A stretch of 64,000 nt of DNA. Source: Alphaproteobacteria bacterium 65-37. GTDB taxonomy: Bacteria > Pseudomonadota > Alphaproteobacteria > Reyranellales > Reyranellaceae. The position numbers were made by a program, and so were the translations under genes. Shown here one piece after another: positions 37,776-49,445 of the stretch (position 1 is its first letter; each line of letters starts with the position of its first letter). The notes below the pieces were generated by a model, which was not told where the DNA came from, made no database searches, and saw only the letters and a list, made by a program, of their open reading frames with translations. The DNA lies in assembly GCA_001897995.1 (NCBI GenBank), contig MKRV01000260.1, positions 62,001 to 126,000 of the forward strand. Direction: 5' to 3'.

Positions 37776-38981
37776 TTGCCCGGCCAGCCTCGAACCAGTG
37801 GCGAAACCGGGGGCCGAGCCGGCCGCCGCACCAGGCAAGGAGAGATCAGGCCGCGACACCGCGGCCTGATTGCTGCTTACCTTCTCGTTGCGGCGGCGAT
37901 CGCGGGCTCTGCAGCCCTGGTCTTCGGCGACATCAGGATGCCTGCGCCGCAGGTCGTCGACAGCGCCGCGGCGGCCGTGCCGCTGCCGCCGGCCGCGCTG
38001 TCCACGCCACCCGCTACTTCCGCAGCCTCCGCTGCTGCCCCCACGATCCCCGCCGAGCCCGCCGTCGTCCAGTCGCTCGCCCTGCCGGCACGTCCGGTGC
38101 CGACAGGTTTTCGCGACCTCTCGCCGGCACAACGCGCCGCCATGGTCGAAACGACGAGCGACGGGCTGCGCCTGCCGCGCATCGCGCCCGACGGCTGGAT
38201 GCCCTGGATCGCCAACGCGCGGCGCTTCGATCCCGCCGGACCGCCGGCCCGCATCGGCCTGCTGATGATCAATCTCGGCGCCAACGAAGCGGCGATGATG
38301 CGTGCCATCGAAGAGCTGCCGGCCGAGGTCAGTCTCGCTTTTCTCGCCGCCACGCCGGACCTGCCACGCTGGCTCGCGCGCGCGCGCGCGCTGGGCCATG
38401 AGAGCTACCTGATGCTGCCGACCGACGATCCGATGGCCGCCGAGCGCGGCATCCGTCCGATCGAGGCCAACGCCGATGCCGCTGAAAATCTTCGCCGCCT
38501 GCGACTGTCCCTGGCGCGCGGCACGGGCTATGTCGGGCTGGTGCTACCCTCGACCGGCCCCGTCACCCAATCCGAAGCCGTCCTGCGGCCGCTGGTGAAG
38601 GAGATCGCCGAGCATGGCCTGGCCCTGGTCGAGATCAATCCGTCGCGTGACTCGGCTCCGGTCCAGCGTCTGACGGCCGAGTTCGGCGCGGGCTATGCCC
38701 GCAGCGCCGACGTGCTCGACTACAAGCTGGCCGGCGAAAGCGTGCTGGCCAATCTCGACCGGCTGACCGCCTGGGTCGCCGAGGCGCCCGCCGGCGAGAC
38801 GCCGCGCCATGCCTTCGGCGTCATGCAACCCGACGACGAGACGATCGACGCCATCGTCGCCTGGAGCAGGCGCCGCCCCGAACGGCCGGCGATGTCGTTC
38901 GTGCCGTTGATCGGCCACTTCGAATGCCGCGAAGCCTGCATGGTGCGCCTGCGGACCCAGCCGGCGCAGCTCCGCCCATGA
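37776..38981 (+). CDS. Divergent polysaccharide deacetylase family protein (YibQ-like)
   Basis: About 401 residues from a TTG start. The basic N-terminus is followed by one membrane segment (LIAAYLLVAAAIAGSAALVF, about residues 31-50), an Ala/Pro-rich linker, and a C-terminal NodB-like barrel (RIGLLMINLGANEAAMMRAI, ELPAEVSLAFLAATPDL, SYLMLPTDDP, GTGYVGLVLPSTGPV). The family is called divergent because the usual metal ligands are not all kept. It regularly follows ctpA and precedes rppH in alphaproteobacteria, suggesting a cell-envelope role. The start codon is uncertain. The stop overlaps the rppH ATG. Confidence 0.82.
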   Translation: MPGQPRTSGETGGRAGRRTRQGEIRPRHRGLIAAYLLVAAAIAGSAALVFGDIRMPAPQVVDSAAAAVPLPPAALSTPPATSAASAAAPTIPAEPAVVQSLALPARPVPTGFRDLSPAQRAAMVETTSDGLRLPRIAPDGWMPWIANARRFDPAGPPARIGLLMINLGANEAAMMRAIEELPAEVSLAFLAATPDLPRWLARARALGHESYLMLPTDDPMAAERGIRPIEANADAAENLRRLRLSLARGTGYVGLVLPSTGPVTQSEAVLRPLVKEIAEHGLALVEINPSRDSAPVQRLTAEFGAGYARSADVLDYKLAGESVLANLDRLTAWVAEAPAGETPRHAFGVMQPDDETIDAIVAWSRRRPERPAMSFVPLIGHFECREACMVRLRTQPAQLRP

Positions 38982-39475
38982 CCTCTTCCAAGATGACGTC
39001 TGCCAGATCGTCCGACGGGCACGCCGGATATCGTCCCAATGTCGGCCTGATGCTGATCGCCCCGGATCGTCGTGTCTTCGTCGGGTGCCGCGTCAACCAG
39101 CCCGACGCCTGGCAGATGCCCCAGGGCGGCATCGACCGCGGCGAAAGCACGATCGAGGCGGCCTGCCGCGAGCTTTACGAGGAGATCGGCACGACCAAAG
39201 CGCTGGTCCTGCGCGAGAGCGCGAAGTGGATCAGCTACGACGTGCCCGAAGAGCGTCGGCCGCCCTACTGGAAAGGCCGCTGGCACGGCCAGGCACAGAA
39301 ATGGTTCGCGCTGGCCTTCACCGGCTGCGATGCCGATATCGACATCCATGCGCACGACAAGGAGTTCGAGTCCTGGCGCTGGATCCGGGCAGGTGAGCTC
39401 GCCGACCTGATCGTGCCCTTCAAGCGCCCCGTCTACGATGCGGTGTTCGAAGAGTTTTCTGATCTGATTTCATAG
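38978..39475 (+). CDS. rppH: RNA pyrophosphohydrolase (Nudix)
   Basis: Removes pyrophosphate from the 5' end of mRNA or hydrolyses dinucleoside polyphosphates. A protein of 165 residues, starting with YRPNVGLMLIAPDRRVFVG. The Nudix box GGIDRGE...REL.EEIG is complete (GX5EX7REUXEEXGU). The C-terminal part has YWKGRWHGQAQKWFAL, characteristic of RppH/NudH. ATG 38978 overlaps the previous stop as ATGA. It is the last gene of the ctpA run, followed by a repeat. Confidence 0.94.
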   Translation: MTSSKMTSARSSDGHAGYRPNVGLMLIAPDRRVFVGCRVNQPDAWQMPQGGIDRGESTIEAACRELYEEIGTTKALVLRESAKWISYDVPEERRPPYWKGRWHGQAQKWFALAFTGCDADIDIHAHDKEFESWRWIRAGELADLIVPFKRPVYDAVFEEFSDLIS

Positions 39476-39524
39476 CTGGGAGCGCGCCACTCCATCGCGA
39501 AGAGGTGCGAGCCTACAAAGTTCC

Positions 39525-39631
39525 CTCATCCTGAGGAGCGGCCGCAGGCCGCGTCTCGAAGGATAGGCCTCAGGCGTGGTGCTCGTTGCCCACCCTTCGA
39601 GACGCTCGCTGCGCTCGCTCCTCAGGGTGAG
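39525..39631. repeat. Imperfect palindromic intergenic repeat, copy 1
   Basis: CTCATCCTGAGGAGCGGCCG begins the unit and CTCCTCAGGGTGAG closes it in inverse orientation; the inner arms contain CTTCGAGACG and its complement CGTCTCGAAGG. A related copy lies at 60158-60274, and both share flanking ACAAAG and GAGGTTATTG. Elements of this kind are common between genes in Bradyrhizobium and relatives. It fills most of the 227-bp gap between rppH and the ferritin-like gene; nothing else is seen there. Confidence 0.85.
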
Positions 39632-39702
39632 GTTATTGTTGACCTATCTAGAGCCAGCGCCACTTCGCACTGGAGTGACGCGCTCCCTCCCAGCGAAAGA
39701 GC

Positions 39703-40521
39703 CTAAGCCCCTTGCGCGGCGAGCTTGGCGGAGCGGCGGCGCAGGAACCACAGGCCGGCGCGGGTCATCCAGTCGTTGAGGCGGCCCTGCGGCTCGAGGC
39801 CGATCGCCTTCAGCACCATCGCCATGGCGCGCTGCACATGGCTCTGGCGGTAGAGCGGATAGGCACGCCGCACATAGGCCTGCATGTTGCGCTTGCGGTC
39901 GTAGGTCGACCCCGTGGGCTCGTTGGCCGCGAAATAGGCGTAGGCGAGTTCGTCGTCTTCGCTCTCGGCCAGGCGCCCCCAGCCGATACGCAGCCGCGAC
40001 CAGCGGCTCAGACGATCGCGCTCCAGGCAACGCCGCAGATGATCGTAGAAGAGCTTGTAATGGCGGAACTCGTCGGCGGCGATCTTGGCACAGATCTGCT
40101 TCAGCACCGGTTCCGCCGTCGCGTCCTTGAGGGCGCTGTAATAGGAACTGGTGCCGGTCTCGACGATGCAGCGGGCCATCATCTCGCCCGCCTGGCTGCC
40201 GCGCACCGAAGCGCTGACTTCCAGCGGCAGCTTGTAGCCGGCCCGGAAGCGATCGAAGGCGGCCTCGAAATCCCAGGATGGATCGGCGAGCTCGGCCCAG
40301 CGGCCGAGCGCCAGGCCGTGCTGCACTTCCTCGGTGACCCAGTTCTTCACCGATTCCATGAACGCCGGATCGTCGGCGAAGACACGGCCGAGATAGATGC
40401 CGTAGTCACCACCATTGCGCTCGACCAGAGCAGCCGCCTTGATGTTGCGCAGGATCTCGGGATCGACCTTCGACGCGTCGAAGCGATCCCAGGCGATCGT
40501 CTCGAGTGTCCAGTTACCCAT
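39703..40521 (-). CDS. Ferritin-like di-iron protein of unknown function
   Basis: A protein of 272 residues that appears all-helical. Two ExxH-type motifs fit a di-iron four-helix bundle: TEEVQHGLALG near residue 65 and ADEFRHYKLFYDHLRR near residue 150. Further glutamates (VERNGGDYG, CIVETG) could complete the site. This pattern is closer to acyl-ACP-desaturase-like/rubrerythrin-type proteins than to storage ferritin. There is no signal peptide. It stands alone between a repeat and the ATP synthase genes. The substrate is unknown. Confidence 0.78.
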   Translation of the reverse strand: MGNWTLETIAWDRFDASKVDPEILRNIKAAALVERNGGDYGIYLGRVFADDPAFMESVKNWVTEEVQHGLALGRWAELADPSWDFEAAFDRFRAGYKLPLEVSASVRGSQAGEMMARCIVETGTSSYYSALKDATAEPVLKQICAKIAADEFRHYKLFYDHLRRCLERDRLSRWSRLRIGWGRLAESEDDELAYAYFAANEPTGSTYDRKRNMQAYVRRAYPLYRQSHVQRAMAMVLKAIGLEPQGRLNDWMTRAGLWFLRRRSAKLAAQGA

Positions 40522-40645
40522 CAGAAAGAACCCTCGGCACCATGTCGCTCAACCGTAATAAAGCGACCTCGGGCGTGGCTTTCAATGGGCAGCCCGTTAC
40601 AATCAGACTGAAAATTTCGCAGCGGCGCTGAAATCAGCGACGATC

Positions 40646-41059
40646 TCAGCGGCTGGCGTAGTAGGCCTGAGCTCGGCGCAGATCCTTGGCGACCGCCAGA
40701 GCCTTCTCGGCCGTCGCCTTTTCGGCGTCGGTCGCGGCATCCGTCAATTCGCGTTCGGCGGCACGCTCGCGCTCGGCGAGCTGCTCGGGCGTCACCTGCT
40801 CGAACGGCAGCGCCTCGTCGGCCAACACCGTGCAGCGCTCGGGCGTCACTTCGGCGAAGCCGCCGACCACCAGGAAGCGCTGCTCGGCCTTGTTGCCCTG
40901 GAAGACTTCCAGGACACCGGGACGAACCGTCGAGATCAGCGGGGCGTGGCCCGGCAGGACGCCGAAGTCGCCTTCGCTGCCCGGGACGACCACCATGTCG
41001 GCCTCGGTCGCGAGCAGCTCGCGCTCGGGCATCACCAGACGGAAGGAGACCTTGGCCAT
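40646..41059 (-). CDS. atpC: ATP synthase F1 epsilon subunit
   Basis: A protein of 137 residues: MAKVSFRLVMPERELL, then VVVPGSEGDFGVLPGHAPLISTVRPG (beta-sandwich) and a C-terminal helical hairpin rich in Ala/Glu/Lys. ATG 41059 lies 4 bp after the atpD stop; the longer frame upstream is antisense/out-of-frame atpD DNA. It couples rotation of gamma to the c-ring and restrains ATP hydrolysis. Last gene of atpHAGDC. Confidence 0.95.
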   Translation of the reverse strand: MAKVSFRLVMPERELLATEADMVVVPGSEGDFGVLPGHAPLISTVRPGVLEVFQGNKAEQRFLVVGGFAEVTPERCTVLADEALPFEQVTPEQLAERERAAERELTDAATDAEKATAEKALAVAKDLRRAQAYYASR

Positions 41060-41063
41060 CTGC

Positions 41064-42524
<1,461 letters not shown>

Positions 42525-43412
42525 CTAGATGGCCTCGGCGCCCGAGATGATCTCGATGAGTTCCTTGGTGATCGTGGCCTGGCGCGAGCGGTTCATCTGC
42601 AGCGTCAGCTTCTTGATCACGTCGCCCGCATTGCGCGAGGCGTTGTCCATTGCCGTCATCTGCGAGCCGTAGAAGCTCGCCGCGTTCTCGAGCAGCACGC
42701 GGAAGATCTGGACGGTCAGGTTGCGCGGCAGCAGGTCGGCCAGGATCTCGCCCTCGTCGGGCTCGAACTCGTAGACCGCACCACCGGCGGCGGCGGCGGG
42801 CGCAGCCGTCGACGCTTCCGGCGCCGGCGGCGGAATGAGCTGCTGGGCCGTGACGATCTGGGTCATCGCCGACTTGAAGCGGTTGAAGATCACCGTGGCG
42901 ACATCGAACTCGCCGGCGTCGAACATCTCCATGATGCGCGCCGTCACCTTCTGGGCGTCGCCGAAGGAGAGCCGCGGCCGGCCGAGGTCGGTCATCGTCT
43001 CGACGATCATCGTGCTGAAGTCGCGACGGAGCTGGTCACGGCCCTTGCGGCCGACGCAGAAGATCTTGACCGTCTTGCCATCGGCAATCAGCGTCCGGAT
43101 GGTCCGGCGCGCTTCACGCACGATCGAGCTGTTGAAGGCGCCACACAGGCCGCGATCGCCGGTGGCGACGATGACCAGGTGGACCTTATCGGAACCGGTG
43201 CCGGCGAGCAGGCGCGGACCGGTGCCGCCTTTGAAGCTGGCGCCCAGCGACGCCAGGATCTTGTCCATGGCTTCGGCATAGGGGCGGGCCGCCGTGGCCT
43301 GCTCCTGCGCGCGGCGCAGCTTGGCCGCGGCAACCATCTTCATGGCCTTGGTGATCTTCTGCGTCGACTGGACGCTTCGGATCCTGAGGCGGAAGGTTTT
43401 GAGGCTGGGCAT
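42525..43412 (-). CDS. atpG: ATP synthase F1 gamma subunit
   Basis: The central rotor stalk, 295 residues: [20 protein letters not shown], then [32 protein letters not shown], and the conserved C-terminal [27 protein letters not shown]. An Ala/Pro-rich insert (PPPAPEAST then APAAAAGG, around residues 195-215) is as expected for alphaproteobacterial gamma subunits. It lies between atpA and atpD. Confidence 0.97.
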   Translation of the reverse strand: MPSLKTFRLRIRSVQSTQKITKAMKMVAAAKLRRAQEQATAARPYAEAMDKILASLGASFKGGTGPRLLAGTGSDKVHLVIVATGDRGLCGAFNSSIVREARRTIRTLIADGKTVKIFCVGRKGRDQLRRDFSTMIVETMTDLGRPRLSFGDAQKVTARIMEMFDAGEFDVATVIFNRFKSAMTQIVTAQQLIPPPAPEASTAAPAAAAGGAVYEFEPDEGEILADLLPRNLTVQIFRVLLENAASFYGSQMTAMDNASRNAGDVIKKLTLQMNRSRQATITKELIEIISGAEAI

Positions 43413-43427
43413 CGAGACCTGCGGGCG

Positions 43428-44954
43428 TTAGGCGAACTTCTTGACGAAGTCGCCGAGGAACGCCTTCAGCTTGTCGTCAGTCTCCTTGACGATCTCGCGC
43501 TTCTCGCGGATCGAAGCCAGGATCGAGCCCTCGGCGCGCACCGCGTCGAGCATCTGATGCTCGAAGTCGTTGATGCGGTTGAGCGGCATGCTGTCGAGGA
43601 AGCCGCGGGTGCCGGCATAGAGCGACACGACCTGCTCTTCGACCGGCATCGGCACGAACTGGCCCTGCTTCAGCAGCTCGGTCAGGCGCTGACCGCGGGC
43701 CAGAAGGCGCTGCGTCGAGGCGTCGAGGTCCGAGGCGAACTGAGCGAAGGCCGCCATCTCGCGATACTGCGCCAGCTCCAGCTTGATGGTGCCGGCGACC
43801 TGCTTCATCGCCTTGATCTGGGCGGCCGAGCCGACGCGGCTCACCGACAGACCGACGTTAATCGCCGGACGGATGCCCTGATAGAAGAGCTCGGTCTCGA
43901 GGAAGATCTGGCCGTCGGTGATCGAGATCACGTTGGTCGGAATGTAGGCCGACACGTCGCCGGCCTGCGTCTCGATGACCGGCAGCGCCGTCAGCGAGCC
44001 CGAGCCGTTCTTCTCGTTGAGCTTGGCGGCGCGCTCGAGCAGGCGCGAATGGAGATAGAACACGTCGCCCGGATAGGCTTCGCGGCCCGGCGGGCGGCGC
44101 AGCAGCAGCGACATCTGGCGGTAGGCGACGGCCTGCTTGGAAAGATCGTCGTACACGATCACGGCGTGCATGCCGTTGTCGCGGAAGTATTCACCCATGG
44201 CGCAGCCGGTGTAGGGCGCGAGGAACTGCATGGGCGCCGGATCCGACGCGGTCGCCGCGACGACGATGGAATATTCCAGCGCGCCGTTGTCCTCGAGCGT
44301 CTTCACGATCTGGGCGACGGTCGAACGCTTCTGGCCGACGGCGACGTAGACGCAGTAGAGCTTGCGGCTCTCGTCGGTGCCCTTGTTGATCGGCTTCTGG
44401 TTCAGGAAGGTGTCGATGGCGACGGCGGTCTTGCCGGTCTGGCGGTCACCGATGATCAGCTCGCGCTGGCCACGTCCGATCGGCACCAGCGAGTCGACGG
44501 CCTTGAGGCCGGTCTGCATCGGCTCGTTCACCGACTTGCGCGGAATGATGCCGGGAGCCTTCACCTCGACAAGGCGGCGCTCGGTGCTCTGGATCGGGCC
44601 CTTGCCGTCGATCGGGTTGCCGAGGCCGTCGACCACGCGGCCGAGCAGGCCCTTGCCGACCGGCACGTCGACGATGGCGCCGGTACGCTTGACGGTGTCG
44701 CCTTCGCGGATGGTGCGGTCTTCGCCGAAGATCACGACGCCGACATTGTCGCGCTCGAGGTTCAGCGCCATGCCCTTGATGCCGCCGGGGAACTCGACCA
44801 TCTCGCCGGCCTTGACGCTGTCGAGGCCGTAGACGCGGGCGATACCGTCACCGACGGAGAGAACCTGGCCGACCTCGGCGACTTCGGCTTCGGTACCGAA
44901 GTTGGCGATCTGCTGCTTCAGAATGGCCGAGATTTCGGCGGCACGGATATCCAT
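43428..44954 (-). CDS. atpA: ATP synthase F1 alpha subunit
   Basis: The non-catalytic nucleotide-binding subunit, 508 residues. It starts [16 protein letters not shown], with Walker [25 protein letters not shown] and [29 protein letters not shown]. The ATG directly abuts the atpH stop with no gap, so translation is coupled. Confidence 0.98.
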   Translation of the reverse strand: MDIRAAEISAILKQQIANFGTEAEVAEVGQVLSVGDGIARVYGLDSVKAGEMVEFPGGIKGMALNLERDNVGVVIFGEDRTIREGDTVKRTGAIVDVPVGKGLLGRVVDGLGNPIDGKGPIQSTERRLVEVKAPGIIPRKSVNEPMQTGLKAVDSLVPIGRGQRELIIGDRQTGKTAVAIDTFLNQKPINKGTDESRKLYCVYVAVGQKRSTVAQIVKTLEDNGALEYSIVVAATASDPAPMQFLAPYTGCAMGEYFRDNGMHAVIVYDDLSKQAVAYRQMSLLLRRPPGREAYPGDVFYLHSRLLERAAKLNEKNGSGSLTALPVIETQAGDVSAYIPTNVISITDGQIFLETELFYQGIRPAINVGLSVSRVGSAAQIKAMKQVAGTIKLELAQYREMAAFAQFASDLDASTQRLLARGQRLTELLKQGQFVPMPVEEQVVSLYAGTRGFLDSMPLNRINDFEHQMLDAVRAEGSILASIREKREIVKETDDKLKAFLGDFVKKFA

Positions 44955-45518
44955 TTAGGCAACTCCCTTCATGGCAAGCTGCAAGCGCTGCAGTTTGCTG
45001 CGGATGGACGAATCGAACAGGCGCGAGCCGACCTTCACGACGAGGCCGCCGAGAATGTCGGGTTCGACGCGCGCGTCGACGGAAACCTTGGCGCCGCCCA
45101 GCACGGAGCGCAGCGCGGTGCTGAGCTGCTCGACCTGGGCGGGGGAAAGCGGAACGGCCGAAGTGACGGTCGCGGTGGTCTCACCGCGACGGCTGGCCAG
45201 CTCGGCGAGGAAGGCCGAGGCCATGCCCGGCAGGTCGCGGGCGCGGCCGTTGGCCGCCACAGCGCCGACAAAATTGCGGGTCAAACCAGCAATGCCCGCC
45301 GCGTCGAGCACGGCCAGCAGCGCCTTGCCCTGCAGGTCGCGGCCGATCACGGGGCTCGCGATCAGGCGGGCAAGGTCGGCACTCTCGCCGACGAGCTTGC
45401 GGAAGGTGGTCAGGTCCTGCGCGACCTGATCGAGCGACTTGGCATTGTCCGCCAGCTCGAAAAGGGCGCTGGCATAGCGTCCGGCAACGCCGGTCGTGGC
45501 GGAGGATGCGGTAGACAC
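44955..45518 (-). CDS. atpH: ATP synthase F1 delta subunit
   Basis: A protein of 187 residues that joins the F1 head to the peripheral stalk: GRYASALFELADNAKSLDQV, then LTRNFVGAVAANGRARDLP, and the C-terminal ILGGLVVKVGSRLFDSSIRSKLQRL. GTG start with GGGGAGAGG upstream. First gene of the F1 operon; the Fo genes are not here, so they are encoded elsewhere, as in other alphaproteobacteria. Confidence 0.96.
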   Translation of the reverse strand: MSTASSATTGVAGRYASALFELADNAKSLDQVAQDLTTFRKLVGESADLARLIASPVIGRDLQGKALLAVLDAAGIAGLTRNFVGAVAANGRARDLPGMASAFLAELASRRGETTATVTSAVPLSPAQVEQLSTALRSVLGGAKVSVDARVEPDILGGLVVKVGSRLFDSSIRSKLQRLQLAMKGVA

Positions 45519-45706
45519 GTCGAAAGCCTCTCCCCTACCGTGCGGCGCACGGCCGGCAAGCCATTGAATTCACTCACTTTTCACCAGCCGGACGCCCTGC
45601 AGCGCCTGCCGTCCCGCCCCGGAAAAGCGCGCGTTGCTACCATGCGGTTTTTCCCGGCGCAAGATTGGCAAGGTCCTGTATTACCGCGGTTTTTCGGCGC
45701 GATCTG

Positions 45707-47905
45707 TCACAGGAAGGAATAGGGGTCGACATCGACCTGCAGACGAACTGAATTGGGTAGCCCGATTTGCTCCAGCCAGGCGTGCAGCAGCGGTTGCACG
45801 GCGATATCACGCGACGTCTTGAGCAGGAACCGCCGCCGATGCCGCCCGCGCAGCAGCGCCATGGGTGCGACCGAGGGGCCGAGCACGGTGACGCCGTCGC
45901 GATGCGGCGCCCGGCGGGCAAGCGCCGCACAGACATTATCGACTGCGGCAGGATCGGGCCCCGAGACGATCAGCGACGCCAGCCGGCCGTAGGGCGGCAT
46001 GGCGGCGGCCTCGCGATCGGCCAGCTCGACTTCAACGAAGCGATCGCGATCGCCCGAGACCAGCGCCTGCATCACCGCGTGGTCGGGATTGTGCGTCTGG
46101 ATCAAGGCCCGGCCCGGCCGGCCGTCGCGGCCCGCGCGTCCTGCCACCTGATAGAGGAGCTGGAACGTCCGCTCGGCCGCCCGCAGGTCACCGCCGTTCA
46201 GGCCGAGGTCGGCGTCGATCACCGCGACGAGAGTCAGATTCGGAAAGTGATGACCCTTCGCCGCCATCTGCGTGCCGATCAGGATGTCGATCTCGCCGTT
46301 GATCATGCGCTCGACCGCCGCCTCGGCCTCGACGCGGTTCATCAAGCTGTCCGATGTGAAAAGCTCGAGCCGTGCCTCGGGAAAAAGTTCCGCCGCCTCC
46401 TCCGCCAGACGCTCGACACCGGGACCGCAGGCCACGAACTGATCGACCGCGCCGCAATGCTTGCAAGCCTGAGCCGGCGCCTCGGCATGACCGCAATGAT
46501 GGCAGACCAGGGCGCGGCGGAAGCGATGCTCGACCAGCCAGGCCGAGCATTGCGGACATTCCAGTCCATGACCGCAGGCGCGGCAGAGGGTGATCGGCGC
46601 ATAACCGCGTCGATTGAGGAACAGCAGGGTCTGTTCGCCGGCCGCCAAGGTCGCCTTCATGGCGTCGACCACCGGCGGCGACAGCCAACGCCCGCGTGTC
46701 GGCGGATCGCGCCGCAGGTCGACCGCCGACAGGGCCGCCAATTGGTGGCCGCCATGCCGGCCGGGCAGCTGCACCTCGCCATAGCGGCCCGTCTGGACGT
46801 TGACGACGCTCTCCAGCGATGGCGTCGCCGAGGCCAGCACGATCGGCGCCGAGGCCAGCCGCGCGCGCACCACCGCCATGTCGCGTGCGTTGTAGATGAC
46901 GCCGTCGTCCTGCTTGAACGAGCCGTCATGCTCCTCGTCGACGACGATCAGACCGAGCTCGGCGAAAGGCAAAAACAGCGCGGATCGTGCGCCAACCACG
47001 ACACTTACCCGGCCCTCGGCGATGGCGCGCCAGGTCTCGCGGCGCTCGAGGCTGGTCAGTCCGGAATGCCAGGCCGCCGGAGGGGCGCCGAACCGATCTT
47101 CGAAGCGCTTGAGCCACTGCGCGGTGAGCGCGATCTCCGGCAACAGCACCAGCACCTGCCGCCGCGCCGCGACCGCCGCTGCGATCGCCTCGAAATAGAC
47201 CTCGGTCTTACCGGCGCCCGGCACACCGTCGAGCAAGGTCGCCGAAAAGGCATGCGCCCTCACCTTGTCGACCAGCCCGTCGGCGGCGGCTTTCTGATCG
47301 GGCGACAGGACCGGCCCCTCGCGCGTGCCGTCGGGCTGCGGGAAGGCGCGCCGCACGACACGCTCCACGGCTTCGAGCAGGCCGACCGATGCCATGGTCT
47401 TCACGACCGACGTGCCGACACCGGCGAGATGCGCGAGTTCGGCGACCGGCATGGCCGGACCCTCCTTCGTCACCTCGAGCACGCGACGGCGCGCTGCCGT
47501 CAGTTTCAGCGCGGTGTCGTCGGATTGCGGCGTGGTGGCGGCGCGATAGACCAGCTCGGTCTTGGGCGCCTCCAATGCCGATGGCGCACTCATCGCCATG
47601 CGCAGCACGGCACCACGCGGCATCAGGGTGTAGGCCGACACCCAATCGACGAAGCGGCGCATTGCTTCGGCCATCGGCAGCGCCGGCAGCACACCGACGA
47701 CGTCGCGCAGCTTCGCCTGCGGCACTTCGCCGGTGCCGGCGCCCCAGACGACTCCGATCACCTCGCGCTTGCCCAGCGGCACGACCACGAAATGGCCGGG
47801 AACAAGCGCAAGCTCCGCCGGGACGCGATAGTCGTAGGCGTCGGCCAAGGGCAGCGGCAGCAGCACCTGGACGGTGTTTTCCACTGCCTGCGAGCGCAGC
47901 CGCAT
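45707..47905 (-). CDS. priA: Primosomal replication protein N' (PriA helicase)
   Basis: A superfamily 2 DNA helicase that restarts stalled forks. From ATG 47905 it has 732 residues, the same length as E. coli PriA. It shows the N-terminal DNA-binding part ([37 protein letters not shown]), Walker [13 protein letters not shown], Walker [13 protein letters not shown], eight zinc-binding cysteines (CRACG...CPQCS, CHHCG...CKHCG) and [13 protein letters not shown]. The frame is open to ATG 47980, which has no ribosome site; 47905 has GAGGCGG upstream. Divergent from fsa. Confidence 0.94.
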   Translation of the reverse strand: MRLRSQAVENTVQVLLPLPLADAYDYRVPAELALVPGHFVVVPLGKREVIGVVWGAGTGEVPQAKLRDVVGVLPALPMAEAMRRFVDWVSAYTLMPRGAVLRMAMSAPSALEAPKTELVYRAATTPQSDDTALKLTAARRRVLEVTKEGPAMPVAELAHLAGVGTSVVKTMASVGLLEAVERVVRRAFPQPDGTREGPVLSPDQKAAADGLVDKVRAHAFSATLLDGVPGAGKTEVYFEAIAAAVAARRQVLVLLPEIALTAQWLKRFEDRFGAPPAAWHSGLTSLERRETWRAIAEGRVSVVVGARSALFLPFAELGLIVVDEEHDGSFKQDDGVIYNARDMAVVRARLASAPIVLASATPSLESVVNVQTGRYGEVQLPGRHGGHQLAALSAVDLRRDPPTRGRWLSPPVVDAMKATLAAGEQTLLFLNRRGYAPITLCRACGHGLECPQCSAWLVEHRFRRALVCHHCGHAEAPAQACKHCGAVDQFVACGPGVERLAEEAAELFPEARLELFTSDSLMNRVEAEAAVERMINGEIDILIGTQMAAKGHHFPNLTLVAVIDADLGLNGGDLRAAERTFQLLYQVAGRAGRDGRPGRALIQTHNPDHAVMQALVSGDRDRFVEVELADREAAAMPPYGRLASLIVSGPDPAAVDNVCAALARRAPHRDGVTVLGPSVAPMALLRGRHRRRFLLKTSRDIAVQPLLHAWLEQIGLPNSVRLQVDVDPYSFL

Positions 47906-47993
47906 TGCCGCCTCGTCTTGTGGCTCCGAGGCGGAATCGCTAGAAATTGTGGCAGCAGATAAGTCCGAACTACCGGCCATTGGGGTATTTTAT

Positions 47994-48650
<657 letters not shown>

Positions 48651-48667
48651 CCCGGAGACGGGCGCCG

Positions 48668-49423
48668 ATGGACAACAAGGACAACACGAAAGAGGCGAAC
48701 GACGGCACCGTCACCGCGCCCGACGGTTCCGGGCGGCAGGTGAAGCTGATCACAGCCGACGACGCCATCGCCTATCTCAAGGCCCATCCCGACTTCTTCG
48801 ACAAGCATGCCGAGCTCGCGACAGAGCTCGGCATACCGCCGCGCGTGCAGGGGCCGGGCGTCATCGACATGCAGCAGGCGATCCTGAAGCGCCTGCGCAG
48901 CGAGATCGACCGGCTGAAGACCGAGCGCACCGAGATCATCGCCAACTCCAAGCAGAACCAGATCGTCCAGAACCGTATCCAGGCGGCGGTGATCAGCATC
49001 ATCCAGGCGACGACCTTCGAGAAGATGATCCACGTCGTCACCCACGAGCTGCCGGACCTGCTCGACGTCGACTTCATCACCATGGCGATCGAAGCCAATG
49101 CCGATGCTCCCAAGCGCGTGCCGGTGCGTGGCGTTTATGTCCTGGCGCCGGGCGCCATCGACGCCGCGATCGGCCCCGAGAAGCATGCCCGCCTGCGCTC
49201 CGACATCGTGGGCGAAGAGGCTTTCTTCGGCGACATCGCACGCTTCGTGAAATCCGACGTGCTGATGCGCCTGCGCGTCTCCTCGGGCTCGCCCGACGGC
49301 GTCATGTGCTTCGGCGCCCGCGACCCCGAGGCGTTCGGCCCGGATATGTCGACCGAGCTGCTGTTCTTCCTCGCCAAGGTGCTGGAGAACACCATCCGCG
49401 CCTGGCTCGACCTGCCCGAGTGA
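48668..49423 (+). CDS. DUF484 family protein
   Basis: A protein of 251 residues. A polar N-terminus is followed by AIAYLKAHPDFFDKHAELATEL, a coiled coil (LKRLRSEIDRLKTERTEII) and a GAF-like C-terminal domain with GVMCFGARDPEAFGPDMSTELLFFLAKVLE. DUF484 genes regularly precede xerC, as here (23 bp gap). The function is not known; the conserved neighbourhood hints at a link with chromosome-dimer resolution. Confidence 0.92.
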   Translation: MDNKDNTKEANDGTVTAPDGSGRQVKLITADDAIAYLKAHPDFFDKHAELATELGIPPRVQGPGVIDMQQAILKRLRSEIDRLKTERTEIIANSKQNQIVQNRIQAAVISIIQATTFEKMIHVVTHELPDLLDVDFITMAIEANADAPKRVPVRGVYVLAPGAIDAAIGPEKHARLRSDIVGEEAFFGDIARFVKSDVLMRLRVSSGSPDGVMCFGARDPEAFGPDMSTELLFFLAKVLENTIRAWLDLPE

Positions 49424-49445
49424 CGTCCGCCGGGGCGAAGTCCGA

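Noticed and set aside
45767-47962. A plus-strand open frame of 731 codons
   Set aside because: Antisense to priA, whose helicase motifs and zinc cysteines are complete on the other strand.
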